Assembly: GCA_943736015.1 (NCBI GenBank)
Contig: OX031063.1
Coordinates: 37,464,672-37,528,671 of the forward strand
DNA: 64,000 bases
Reading direction: 5' to 3'
From: Tridacna crocea
Taxonomy: Eukaryota > Mollusca > Bivalvia > Cardiida > Cardiidae
In this document: one piece after another, positions 1 to 10,812 of the stretch
Numbering within the stretch: position 1 is the stretch's first letter
Layout: the number at the start of each line of letters is the position of its first letter
Translations under genes and position numbers: made by a program
The notes under the pieces: model-generated
What the model was told of the DNA's origin: nothing
Seen by the model: only the letters and a program-made list of their open reading frames with translations
The model's database searches: none

Positions 1-1885
1 AGCACTTTCTGAAACAACAATACTTCTAGTGCACACGCGACAATTTCAAAAATGCCACTTGTGCACCTGACACAACAGGAACCACTATCTGAATCAACCA
101 TATTTATTTAGCACATGCAACAATCTGAAATAAAATGCCTATCGTTTCAGTCACTGTCTGTCCAAGGTGGACCAGTTACAATGAAAGATGATAATACCAC
201 GTCTGCACCTGTTACAATTTGAAAGGATAGGGAACTGTTAAAATCAATAACACAAATGCACGTTGTGCTAACCTGCAAAAGCTTGAAACAAAATAAAAGC
301 CTATTGTGCTACTGTCAAAAAACAAAACAAAACAAAACAAACAAGCAAACAAAAAATAGCCCATTGTGCTACTGTCACAACCTGAAGCAGTATCTGAAAC
401 AACAATGCTTCTTCTGCACATGCAGTAATCTGAAACTAGATACTCCATGTTTACAAGTCACAACCTGAAGCCACAATCTGAAACAAAAATGCCCCGTTTA
501 CATGTGCTACAACCTCAAACAGTTACACATCTAAGTGCATCTGTCACAATCTGAAAGATAAATACCCCTTAAGCAATTATTACAATCTAAAATCATAACA
601 ACTCGTGAGCACTTGCCAGACCCGAACGATTATGGCTCAGGCACCTATTACAATATGAAACAACGATACGCCGTTAGTAAGTTTGATTAGAAAGATTAAT
701 GCACTTTGTGCATCTGTCACAACCCGAAGGTACAGTTTGTTGCAATACTAACCATTGTGTACCTGCTTGAACATTAAATTAAAGTTCCTCTAGTGCATTT
801 GTCACAGGTTGATAACAAATTCTGAAGCAAAAAAGTCCTTGGTGCACCTGTGACAGTCTAACAAAAAAAATGCCCCTATTGCAACTGTCACGGATAAAAA
901 CGCTTTCTGAAACAACAAACTTCTTAAAAATAACGCACTGTGCTCGTGCAATGATGTAAGACGAAATGACCCTTGTGCGTATGTCACAATCCGAGACAAA
1001 TATTCCCATTTGAGCGCGTGCAACAATCACAAACAATTATACCTATAGAGCACCTGCAGCAATCTGAAACAGTTATGCCCCTGAAGTACCCGCTACAATC
1101 TCAAAACAAAAAAAAAAACGCGAATAAACCTGGCACAATGTTTAAATAACGAAGCCCTTCATGCACCTTCTTTAATTTGACACATTAAAAATCTTTTAAC
1201 TCGTGTTATAATCTGAATTTATGCCCCTTATACACTTGCTAAAGCCTGAAAGAAAAGTTTGTACTCAAGTCACATATTGAAAGGATTATAATGTCCCTTG
1301 GGCTACTGCAACAATCTCAGAAAAAATGCAAGATGTGAACCTTTCAGGACCTTGTCCTTTTCCGGAAACAATATTCCTTCTTGCTGACCTGATATAATCT
1401 GCAAATTCATGCCCCTAGAGCATCTTTTACAATCTGAAACAGTAATGCCCTGTCTACACCAGTAAACGACAATGCCTTTTGTATACCTGCTATATACTTG
1501 AAGCAATAATACTACCTCAGCACTTGCTATAATCTGAAACAGAAAAATACCCATTTTGTACAATTTCAAGCCATTTTATTCTTGGTGTACCGGTTAAATC
1601 CTGAAACAAAACGCCCTTGTTCACTTGTCACATGTTGAAAGCACAATCTGAAACAATAATGCTTCTTGTGCTCCTGCGACAATCTGAAACAAAAATGCCT
1701 CTGTGCACCTGTCACAGTCTGAATCCACGATCTGAAAAAAAAAAAATCCCTTGATACTGTGCTACAAGCTCAAACAATAATATTCTTGGTACATCTATTA
1801 AATAAATCTGAAATATTCATGCCCCCTGTGCACCTGTAACAATCTGAAACAAAAGACTTCGTGACCATTTGCCACAATCTTGAAG
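1..1885. repeat. Minisatellite array, family A, period about 37 bp
   Basis: Degenerate copies of a unit of about 36-39 bp follow one another without a break. Each copy carries a core like CAATCTGAAACAAAAATG, then a pyrimidine patch (CCCCTT), then TGTGCACCTGTCA. Cores near 986, 1025, 1061 and 1097 are spaced 36 to 39 bases. Copies differ by many substitutions and small indels, so the array looks old and not homogenised. The left end lies outside the window. No reading frame of credible length or composition runs through it on either strand. Confidence 0.85.
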
Positions 1886-3645
1886 GATAACTCCTCACGT
1901 TCACCTACTTCAGTGCCAGACAATAAAACTCAATTAGCAGGTGCTACAATTAGAGAAATGCATGCATTCTGTGCATCTATCAAGACTTATGGGTATAATT
2001 TGAAGCAAATTACAGTCATCCCTTCATCCACTGCTACAGCCAACATCATTAATAGACCATACTTCCGCTGATACGGCCACACATAAAACACAATCTCTTT
2101 TACCTCTGCTACGGCCACACACAAGACTTTCCTTTCTGTGACTTCTAAAACAAATCACAAAATTGGTCGCTTTTACCTCTTCTACCGCTACACACATGAA
2201 ATTGGACACTAGTATCTCTGCTACAGCGCAACACGAAATTGCTCTGTTGTATATATTACCAAGTACATTTAACATGACCCAGGTCAACATCATTCTCATA
2301 AATCAAAATTCTATTTTTACTTTCAGCTGTACACTGATAATCACGTAAATAGTTCGCACGGTATACAGAAATCAAATGCTCACCCTTGTACCTCTGCTAC
2401 AGCCATTCACAAACATTTCCCCTGTACCTCTTCTAAAACCAAGGACAACAATTCATAACTGGTATCTCTGCTTCAGCCAAAGACAAAACTGATTCTTTGT
2501 ACCTCTGCTTCAGCCAAGGTCAGAAATGGTTCCTTGTACCGCTTTTATGCCATTCAGAAAATTGATCCATTGATCCTATACCTGTGCTACAGCCACATAT
2601 AAAACTAGTCCCTTGTACCTTTGCTACAATCACAAATAAAAATGAACCCTTGAACTAATGCTACGGCAAGCCATTAAACTTGTACCTACACTACAGCGCA
2701 ACAAAAATATTCTCCTATAGATACCTTTACCACAGACAAAAACAATATTGGTGCATTGTTCATCAACTACAGCCACACACAACTTCTGCCTCTGTTTTGA
2801 CCATACACAAAAATTTTGCGCGTCTACTACAAGCATGGACAGAAGTGGACTTTTGTACCTCTGCTTCAGCAACACACAAAATTGGTATCTTCGACTTCTG
2901 CTACAGCCACAAACAAATGTAATCCAAAAATGTACCTCTGCTTTGGTCACTCATAAAATTGGCCCCTTCCACCACTAGTTCAGACTAGGACAAAAATGCT
3001 CCTCTTATCCTTCTCTACAGCAACGCACAAACTTAGCCTCGTGTATCCCAGATACAGCAATATACAAAGAATGGACCCTTGTTTCTCCGCTTTTGCCAAA
3101 GGCAAAATGTTTCCCGTCTACCTCTGCTACTGCAAAACACAAAAATAGAATAATGCACCTCTGCTACAACTATGCTTGAAAGTTGTCCTTTGTAACTCTA
3201 CTTCAGCCACACACAAGATTGTTCTCTTCGACTTCTGCTACAGCCACACACAAATATAGGCCAAAAATGTACCTCTGCTATAGTCATTGATAAAATTGGC
3301 CCCTTCTACCAATTGCTCAACCCAAGACAAAAATGCTTCGCTGAACCGGGAACATACAGCCACACACAGACATAACCCCTTATATCCCTGCAATAGCGAT
3401 ACACAAAAAAAAGTCCCTTGCTTCTATGCCTTTGTCAAACCAAAAAAGTTCTCTCAGACATTACTATAACCACACATAGAAATGAGCCATTGCACCTCTG
3501 CTAGCCTACAGGAATTACAAAATGCTCCCTTAAGGATCTGCTACATCGAATGACAAAAATATTCCCTAAACATCTGCTACAGCCCCTTGCCATCGAAAGT
3601 TGATATCTTTTGAGTCCTTCTTACAGCCAAAAACGATAAATTGTA
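1886..3645. repeat. Minisatellite array, family B, period about 38 bp
   Basis: The unit changes here to one built on ACCTCTGCTACAGCCACACA followed by CAAAATTGGTCCCTTGT. Successive cores near 2389, 2427, 2462, 2500, 2538, 2580 and 2618 are 35 to 42 bases apart. Aligned in phase, family B keeps the CCTTGT, CTG..ACA and ACAAAAA positions of family A at nearly the same length, so the two are probably diverged branches of one minisatellite. The switch falls near 1,880-2,030. The right end is cut by the LINE fragment near 3,650. No gene is seen. Confidence 0.8.
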
Positions 3646-3654
3646 TGTCTTGAT

Positions 3655-4335
3655 TTTTTTTTTAAAGTCAGAGGAAACTTTCTGCATCTTACCCCCAGTT
3701 AGGTGGGGGGGGGGGATATTAACAGCTCAGCTGTCGCACTTCAGCAGGGGTAGGACACCTCCCCCACCATGTGCCTGCCTGTTTGCTGTGGGCTGCATTC
3801 GATGACGGGATCCTTGTGGTTGAGTGGATTCAGGGCTCGGCCCTTAGATAGCTCTGTTTACACAACACACCGCTATGGCCCTGAACTGAACTAAACGAGA
3901 GGTCAGGACGGCCCGTCCGGATCAATCTGCTGGTCATGCCTTGTCCTAGGGCATCTGATATATATGTATTCTTTCTTTTACATTCTTCTCTCAATTGAAT
4001 TTACCATCTTCTCCATATCTTAATCCATATAATTGTATCACGCTCTTTTCAGATGTTATATTTCTTGCTCAGAACTAGAAGGCGGTGGCTCATGGGTCGA
4101 TCAGGTGAAAGTTTTTTGGTGTTTGGCTGACATTTGTAACCTCTCAATGATCGTCTAAGCTTGGTAGGACTTTCTGCGAGAATACATCTTTGCAGTCTAG
4201 CCCTTTCATACCGAGTTTGACACTGATGTATCCCTGTCATGGTCTGCGAATGGATTTTCCCCTGACCATGTCCCCTTGTTGCGCTCCGTGGCGGGTGGGG
4301 AGCATCGGTGGTGAAACTTAAGTTTTAACACTAAC
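3655..4335 (+). other. LINE 5' untranslated region
   Basis: This is GC-richer single-copy-looking DNA directly upstream of the ORF1 start. It contains an oligo-G run and no long open frame. From its position it should be the 5' UTR with the internal promoter that such LINEs carry, but no promoter motif was recognised with confidence. A 63-codon frame on the opposite strand (4049-4240) has no family resemblance and was not taken as a gene. Confidence 0.55.
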
Positions 4336-5264
4336 ATGGCGTCCCAAAAAAGGTCAAGCTCAATGAAACTAAACGCCCTCTTTCAGATAGTGAATCTGCA
4401 ACGGAACCTTCTATTTCTACTTCTTCCTTTCACTCTCCACGTTTTATTGTCATCCAGTCCCGAGATCCTTCAAAACCTGTCACAAAGCTCTCTCCTTTTA
4501 TAACTGAAAAACAAATATCTTGTATTCTTGGAACTCCAAAATCTGTTGAAAAACTGAAAGACCATACCCTCCTAATTGAATGTCTCGCTAATCAACAAGC
4601 ACTGAATCTCTTGAAAAACACAAAATTCTTTGACATAAACGTTAAAGTTTTCCCACATAATTCACTCAATTCTTGCAAAAGAATAGATTAGTTGCAAAGA
4701 GCTTACATACTGTAACTCCTTACAAGAAATTAAAGACAACCTGAAACAACAAGGTGTATCCGATGTTCAGCGGATTTCTGTAGCAGAGATGGAGAACAAG
4801 AGACTTACAAATACACACATTTTAACATGTTCTTCACCTGTTCTTGCAACCTCTATCAAGATCGACTTTCAAGTAGTAGAAGTAAATGTGTATGTGCCAA
4901 ACCCCTTGCGATGATGTAAATGCCAGCGGTACGGCCATCACATCAGTAAACGTTCGAACCAAGAAACATGCTCTAAATGAGCTCAGTAAGGACCTAACCA
5001 TGACAGTACTACTTGTTCAAATCCTCGTCATTCTCTACTTTTTCAAATGTGGAAGAAAGAAGAATAAATCCTTTCCATTAAATACAACAATAATGTTAGC
5101 TTTCTAGAAACAAGGAAAATATTTGAACAGCGTAAGAAAACCTCTTCTATAGTCCTAGCTATGCAGGTGTTGCTGCCTCGTCAACTGAAAAGGACGACTA
5201 CAGCACTTGTAAAATTCTTGCGAAAGTTCTACTCCAAAAATTTCCTGGTGTAGCTTCTGAGCTG

Positions 5265-5296
<32 letters not shown>

Positions 5297-5779
5297 CTCC
5301 CCATCCACCTTGTTCAAATTAATTTCTGACTCCATCTCATCTCAAACAACAACCTCATCGGCATTCTCAAAACCCACAAACTCTCATAGTAGTTCTTCTA
5401 TAAAAAGTCCAAAGCCATCTATATCTTCGCAAAAGATCTCTTCACGGAAAATTTCAAAGCCATCTCCCCCTTCACAACAGCCTCCAAACAAACCCCAACC
5501 TCCGTCTTCACAGTCTACAACAAACCTAACTTCTCATCTAAAGATAATAATCCTAATCATACACCCCGACCTCCTAAAAAATCTTCTTCCAAATCCAAAC
5601 TACAACCAAGAGATACCAAAGGATCTTGTGAAAGCACAGTCAAAGTGAATGATCCTATACCTACATGTACCTACAACAGATTTTCGGAGCTAGAGGAAAT
5701 GGATGCAGATGCTGAAAATCTGGAAGGTGAGGCTTCAGATTCAGAAGCTTCTACCTGGTCCATTTCCAAGTATTCTTAG
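4336..5779 (+). pseudogene. LINE ORF1 (Gag-like RNA-binding protein), broken
   Basis: ORF1 proteins of Jockey/Nimb-type LINEs bind their own RNA and form the transposition particle. The start ATG at 4336 opens MASQKRSSS. A frameshift follows within about 12 codons, another lies near 4,680, and more occur near 5,155 and past 5,265. Pieces that fit the family are the block PRFIVIQSRDPSKP near 4,440, a first CCHC knuckle near 4,912-4,956 (one Cys codon is now TGA and the last Cys is Arg), and a second knuckle whose tail reads GPNHDSTTC near 4,990-5,016. The Ser/Pro/Lys-rich linker at 5,310-5,648 is followed by YNRFSELEEMDADAE near 5,675, and the frame ends at TAG 5,777-5,779. Internal stops include 4,912, 4,981 and 4,990. 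It cannot make a full protein. The family assignment is good and the exact clade less sure. Confidence 0.8.
5265..5294 (+). repeat. Poly(A) run of 30 inside LINE ORF1
   Basis: Thirty consecutive A follow a GAGCTG codon pair in the ORF1 pseudogene. An original Lys codon run probably expanded by slippage. It splits ORF1 into two frames. It is not a LINE 3' tail, because ORF1 coding sequence continues to 5,779. Confidence 0.85.
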
Positions 5780-5922
5780 AACAACGACGCTGACACTTGG
5801 CACCCGTCCAAACCCGAGACAACTGTATTGAACCGATTAACTAACCGATATTAAAATGCATTGGTTTACGGCCTCTTTTTTTTACTTTAGCTTTAATACT
5901 TTCCTTATGCAGAGGTTTTAAA
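5780..5922. other. Short unassigned stretch between LINE and satellite
   Basis: No ORF2 start, satellite unit or known repeat was recognised here. A T-run and a moderate GC content distinguish it from the array that starts at about 5,923. It may be residual LINE 3' sequence or pre-existing flank. Confidence 0.5.
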
Positions 5923-6357
5923 AAGTGACAAAAATCCAAACAACAACAAAGAATAATAAAAATAATGGCCCTTAAAAGATCAACAATAGAACATTAGAAA
6001 TAAAAAAAAAAAAAAAAAAAAAAAAACAGAAAGAACAACTACAAGACTGAAAGCAAAAAGAAATCTGCATTAACAACAAGAATAACAATTGAGGAAACAT
6101 AAGAAGAGGCACAAAAAAATCACAAAAACAACGATAATGGCACAATATACAAGGGCAACAGCAGTAAACTAGTAGCAAGGACAAAAAAAAAAAAAAAACG
6201 GAAAAGTAGCAATAGAATCAACGGAAACGGTGTAACAACATTTATAGCTTTAAAGGTTATAGCAACAGTAACAACAGCAGAGGTTAATTAACATCTAGAA
6301 ACAACAGCAACAGAAACAAGTGAAACTGTAACAAAACAGCACAAAGAACAATGATAC
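5923..6357. repeat. Half-monomer variant, copy 1
   Basis: This copy runs from the GTGACAAAAATCCAAACAAC position to the next anchor in about 435 bp. It skips the second half of the usual unit and jumps from the AACAAGTG...GTAACAAAACAGCACAAAG junction to CAATGATACC. The same AACAGCACAAAGGACAATGATACC-type junction recurs near 17,945, 23,655 and 43,275. Confidence 0.65.
6002..6026 (+). repeat. Poly(A) run of 25
   Basis: Twenty-five consecutive A lie in the satellite where other monomers have a short A run before CATC/AAAACAG. It is probably slippage in an A-rich unit. Confidence 0.8.
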
Positions 6358-9300
6358 CTTCAGCAAATATCGACTCAACCATAAAAGATTAATTTCAGCA
6401 ACAAAATGAGAAGAAAAAACTATGGCAGCAGCGACACCAGTGACAGAAAAACTAAAAAATCAACACCAAATATTAATAAAAATAATAGTCATTAAAACAT
6501 CAGCACTAGATTATTAGAAATAACATCAAAAATAGAAACAACAACTATAAGAGTAAAAGTTAAAAGAAATCTGCGTTAACAATAATAATAACATCTGCTG
6601 AAACATAGGAACAGAAACAAAACTATAACAACGAGAACAATAATGGCACAAATTACAAAGACAATAACAGATACATGTAATACCAAAACACCAGAAAAGT
6701 AGCAACAGAATCAACGGAAACAGTGTAACAACTCTAACACAGCTTTAAAGGTTATAGCAACGGTAAAAAGAAAAGAGGTTAATAGAATGTCCGGAAACAA
6801 TAGCAACAGAAACTACTGCAACTGCTATAAAAGGGTTTAAATTAAATCATAACACAACAACAACTGCTTCATCAGCAACATAAGCAAGTGCAAGACAACT
6901 AATACAATCAAAGAAGAAAAAAATCAACAAAACAGCAACGAAAAGCACCAAAGAAACAACGATATCTTTAACAAAATGAACAAAAGTACATCAGTTGCGC
7001 ATTATCACTTATATCAAAAACAAAAGCTTTACTTACAAACACAAATATTGGAAAGCAACTGCAACAAGTAAAATATTAATAATCAAGCAACAATCGGCCA
7101 ACAACAAAAGCATCTAGAATATCAACAACAAAAACAGCAAAATCGACAACAAAAGTAAGTCAAATAAACAAAACAGGAAAATATATACATAATCAGCAAC
7201 TGTCAAAACAGAACTAATTCAACGACAGCATTAAGTACTCAAACGCAAAATAAAAAGACAATTCTTAAAAAAACAGCATCTAAAGCAACAGAAATTACAA
7301 AAATGAAATCAACAACAACAAAACAGAAAAAAAAGTAATAATAATGTTACCTTCAGCAAATATCGACCCAATGATAAAAAATCAATTTCAGGAACGAAAT
7401 AAGAAGAAAAAAATGTAGCAGCAGCAACAACAGTGATAAAAACCAAACAAAAACAACAAAATATTGCCATTAAAAGACAAAGATTAGAATATCGGAAATA
7501 ACATTAAAAACAGAAACAACAACTACAAGCTTGATTGCAAAGGAAATCTAAATTAACGACAATAATAACAACTGCTGAAAAATAAGAACAGGAACGAAAC
7601 ACTGACAGCAATAACGATAATGGCTCGCTCTATAAAGGCAACAGCAAGAAAAGGAAAAAAGGAAGGGTAGGATCAGAATCAACGGAAACAGTGTAATAAC
7701 TTTAACAGTTTTAAAGTTTATAGCAACAGTAGCAACAGAATAGGTTAAATAACATCTGGAAACAGCAGCAATAGAAAAAAGTGCTGCTGCAATATATCAA
7801 GTGAACAACTGCTTCATCAGCAACATCAGCAAGTGCAAGAAAAAATCAAAGAAGCAAAAAAACAACAAAATAACAACAGAAGCAACAAAGAAACAACCAT
7901 ATCTTTAACAAAATAAACAAAGGTACAACATCAGTTCTACATTATCACTTGGATCAGAAACAAAAGCTTTACTAACAAATATTAACATTGGGAAGCAATG
8001 AACAAATAACAATTGAAAAATTAACAATCAAACAACAATAGACCACTCAAAAGGAAATCTAAAATAAATACAAAAAAAAAAAAAAAAAAACAGCAAAATT
8101 GACAACAAAAGTAAGTCAAATGAACAAAAGAGGATTTTTTACATATTCAGCAACATTCAAAACATAACTGATTTAACAAAAAGATTAAGTACTCAAACAC
8201 AAAATAAAAGACAATTCTTAAAAAACAGCATCGAAAGCAACAAAAATTAAAAAAATCAACAACAACAAAAGAGCAAAAAGAACAATGAAACTTTCAGCAA
8301 ATATCAACTCAACGATAAAGAATCATTTTCAACAACAAAATAAGAAGAAAAAACTATGACAGCAGCAACAACAATCACAAAAAAACAACGAAAAGAAAAA
8401 AAAAAATTAATGATCAATAAAATATCAGCATTAGAACATCAGAAATAACATCAAAAACAGAAACAACAACTACAAGAGTGAAAGCAAGAAGGCATCTGTA
8501 TTAAAAACAATAATAACAACCGCTGAAACATGAGAACAGTAACAAAACAGTAACAACAAGAACGATAATGGCACAATTTACAAGGGCAACAACAGTAAAA
8601 TAGTAGCAAGAACAAAAAAGCGGAGACGTAGCAACCGAATCAACGGAAACAGTGAAACAACTTTAACAGCTTTAAAGGTTATAGAAAAAGTAGCAAATGC
8701 AGAAATTAATGAAGCACCTGGAAACAACAGCAACATAACCTGTTGGACATTGTAACAAGTACAACAGAAGCAAGTGCAAATGCAATAAAAAAGTGTTTAA
8801 ACTTAATAATAATTGCAACAACTGCTTCATCAGCAACATCAGCAAGTGCAAGAAAAATTAATAAAATCAAAGGAGCAAAAAATCAACAAAAAGCAACAAA
8901 GAAACAACAATATCTTTGACAAAATGAATAAAAGTACAACTTAAGTTGCACATTATCACTCCAATCTACTAACAAACATAAATATTGGGAAGCATCTTTA
9001 AACAAGTAAAAAATTAACAATCAAGCAACAAAAGACCAACAAAAAAAAACACATCTAGAATAACAACAACAAAAACAGCAAAATCTACACCAAAACAAGT
9101 CAAATAAACAAAAGAATAACCATTTGAATAATCAGCAACAGTATAAATATAACAAATTCAACAACATCATTAAATACTGAAACACAAAATAAAAGACAAT
9201 TCTTAAAAGACAGCATCAAAATCAACAGAAATGACAAAGATGAAATCAACAACAAGAAAACAGCAAAAAGAACAATGACACCCTCAGCAAATAAGAACTT

Positions 9301-10537
9301 AATGGTAAAAAATCAGTTTATATAACAAAATAAGAAGAAAAACTTAAATTTATGGCAATAGCATCAACAGTGACAAAAAATCCAAACAACAACAAAAATA
9401 ATAAATTTAATGGCCATTAAAAGATCAACATTAGAATATCAGAAACAACATCAAAAACAGAAACAACACCTACAAGACTGAAAGCAAAAAGAAATCTGCA
9501 TTAACAACAATAATAACAACGGCTGAAACATAGGAACAGGAACAAAACAATAAAAACAAGAACGATAATGGCACAATTTACAAGGGCAACTAAGAGGTTA
9601 ATTAAAAATCTGGTAACAGTAGCAACAGAAACAAGTGCAACTGCAATAAAAAAGGGTTTAAACATAATAATAATAGCAACAACAACTGCTTCATCAGCAA
9701 CATCAGCAAGTGCAATAAAAATTATAAAATCAAAGAAGCAAAAATGCAACAAAAAGGAACAAAGAAACAACCATGTCTTTAACATAATGAACAAAAGTAC
9801 AACATCTGTAGCACATTATCATTTGGATTACAAACAAATGCTTTACAAAAAAACATTAATATTGGGAAGCAAATACAACAAGTACAAAATTAACAATCAA
9901 GCAATAATTGACCAACAAAAAGAACACCTAGAATAACAACAACAACAACAGCAAAATCGACAACAAAAGCAAGTCAAATAAATAAAACAGGAAGATATTT
10001 ACATGATCAGCAACTGTCAAAACAGAACAAATTCAACAACAGCATTAAGTACTCAAACATAAAATAAAAGACAATTCTTAAAAAAAAAAAAAAGCATCGA
10101 AAGCAACAGAAGTAACAAAATTAAATCAATAACAACAAAACAGAAAAAAGTAGTAATAATAATGAGTACTTTCAGCAAATATCGACCCAATGATAAAAAA
10201 ATCAATTTCAACAACGAAATAAGAAGAAAAAAACTATGGCAGCAGTAACACCAGAGACAAAAAAGCAAACAACAACAACAAAAAAAATATGGACATTAAA
10301 AGACCAAGATTAGAATATCGGAAATAACATCAAAAACAGAAACAACAACTACAAGCTTGATTGCAAAAGAAATCTGAATTAACAACAGTAATAACAACTG
10401 CTGAAAAATAAGAACAGGAACAAAACAATGACAACAATAACGCTAATGGCTCATTCTATAATAGCAACAGCAAGAAAAAGAAAAAAAAGGAAGAGTAACA
10501 GCCAGAATCAACGGAAACAGTGTAATAACTTTTTAAA

Positions 10538-10812
10538 AACAATCAAACAACAATAGACCACTCAAAAGGAAATCTAAAATAACAACAACAAAAACAGCAA
10601 AATTGACAACAAAAGCAAGTCAAATAAACAACATCAGTTCTACATTATCACTTGGATCAGAAACAAAAGCTTTACTAACAAATATTAACATTGGGAAGCA
10701 ACTAAAACAGGTGAAAAATTAACAATCAAACAACAATAGACCACTCAAAAGGAAATCTAAAATAACAACAACAAAAACAGCAAAATTGACAACAAAAATA
10801 AGTCAAATAAAC
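10538..10812. repeat. Local duplication of a 92-bp satellite segment
   Basis: The segment at 10,538-10,629 (from AACAATCAAACAACAATAGA to GTCAAATAAAC) recurs nearly unchanged at 10,721-10,812. Between them lies an 91-bp piece of the normal unit. The event left this monomer out of phase with its neighbours. Confidence 0.75.

Larger units (their letters stand above)
3655..5830 (+). mobile_element. Jockey/Nimb-like non-LTR retrotransposon fragment (5' UTR and ORF1)
   Basis: Base composition changes sharply from the flanking repeats, with much higher GC and several G/C runs, including a stretch of G near 3,705-3,715. The segment holds a leader of about 680 bp, then a broken ORF1, then about 50 bp more. 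No ORF2 (endonuclease and reverse transcriptase) follows before the satellite starts at about 5,923. The family call rests on the ORF1 layout recalled from molluscan Jockey/Nimb-type LINEs: an early conserved block, CCHC knuckles, a Ser/Pro/Lys-rich linker and a closing NRFSELEEMD motif. Target-site duplications were not found, and the left boundary is uncertain by about 30 bp. Confidence 0.75.

Noticed and set aside
1-3645. Short direct repeats at regular spacing that might suggest a CRISPR array
   Set aside because: There are no identical repeats separated by unique spacers. The whole 37-38 bp unit repeats with divergence, and the context is a eukaryotic genome.
5310-5648. 112-codon Ser/Pro/Lys-rich frame as an independent gene
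   Set aside because: It lies between LINE ORF1 blocks and fits the low-complexity linker of that protein in composition and position.
9568-9936. 122-codon frame on the + strand, the longest in array 1
   Set aside because: It spans two parts of a normal monomer, and neighbouring monomers have stops in the same places. No domain is recognised.
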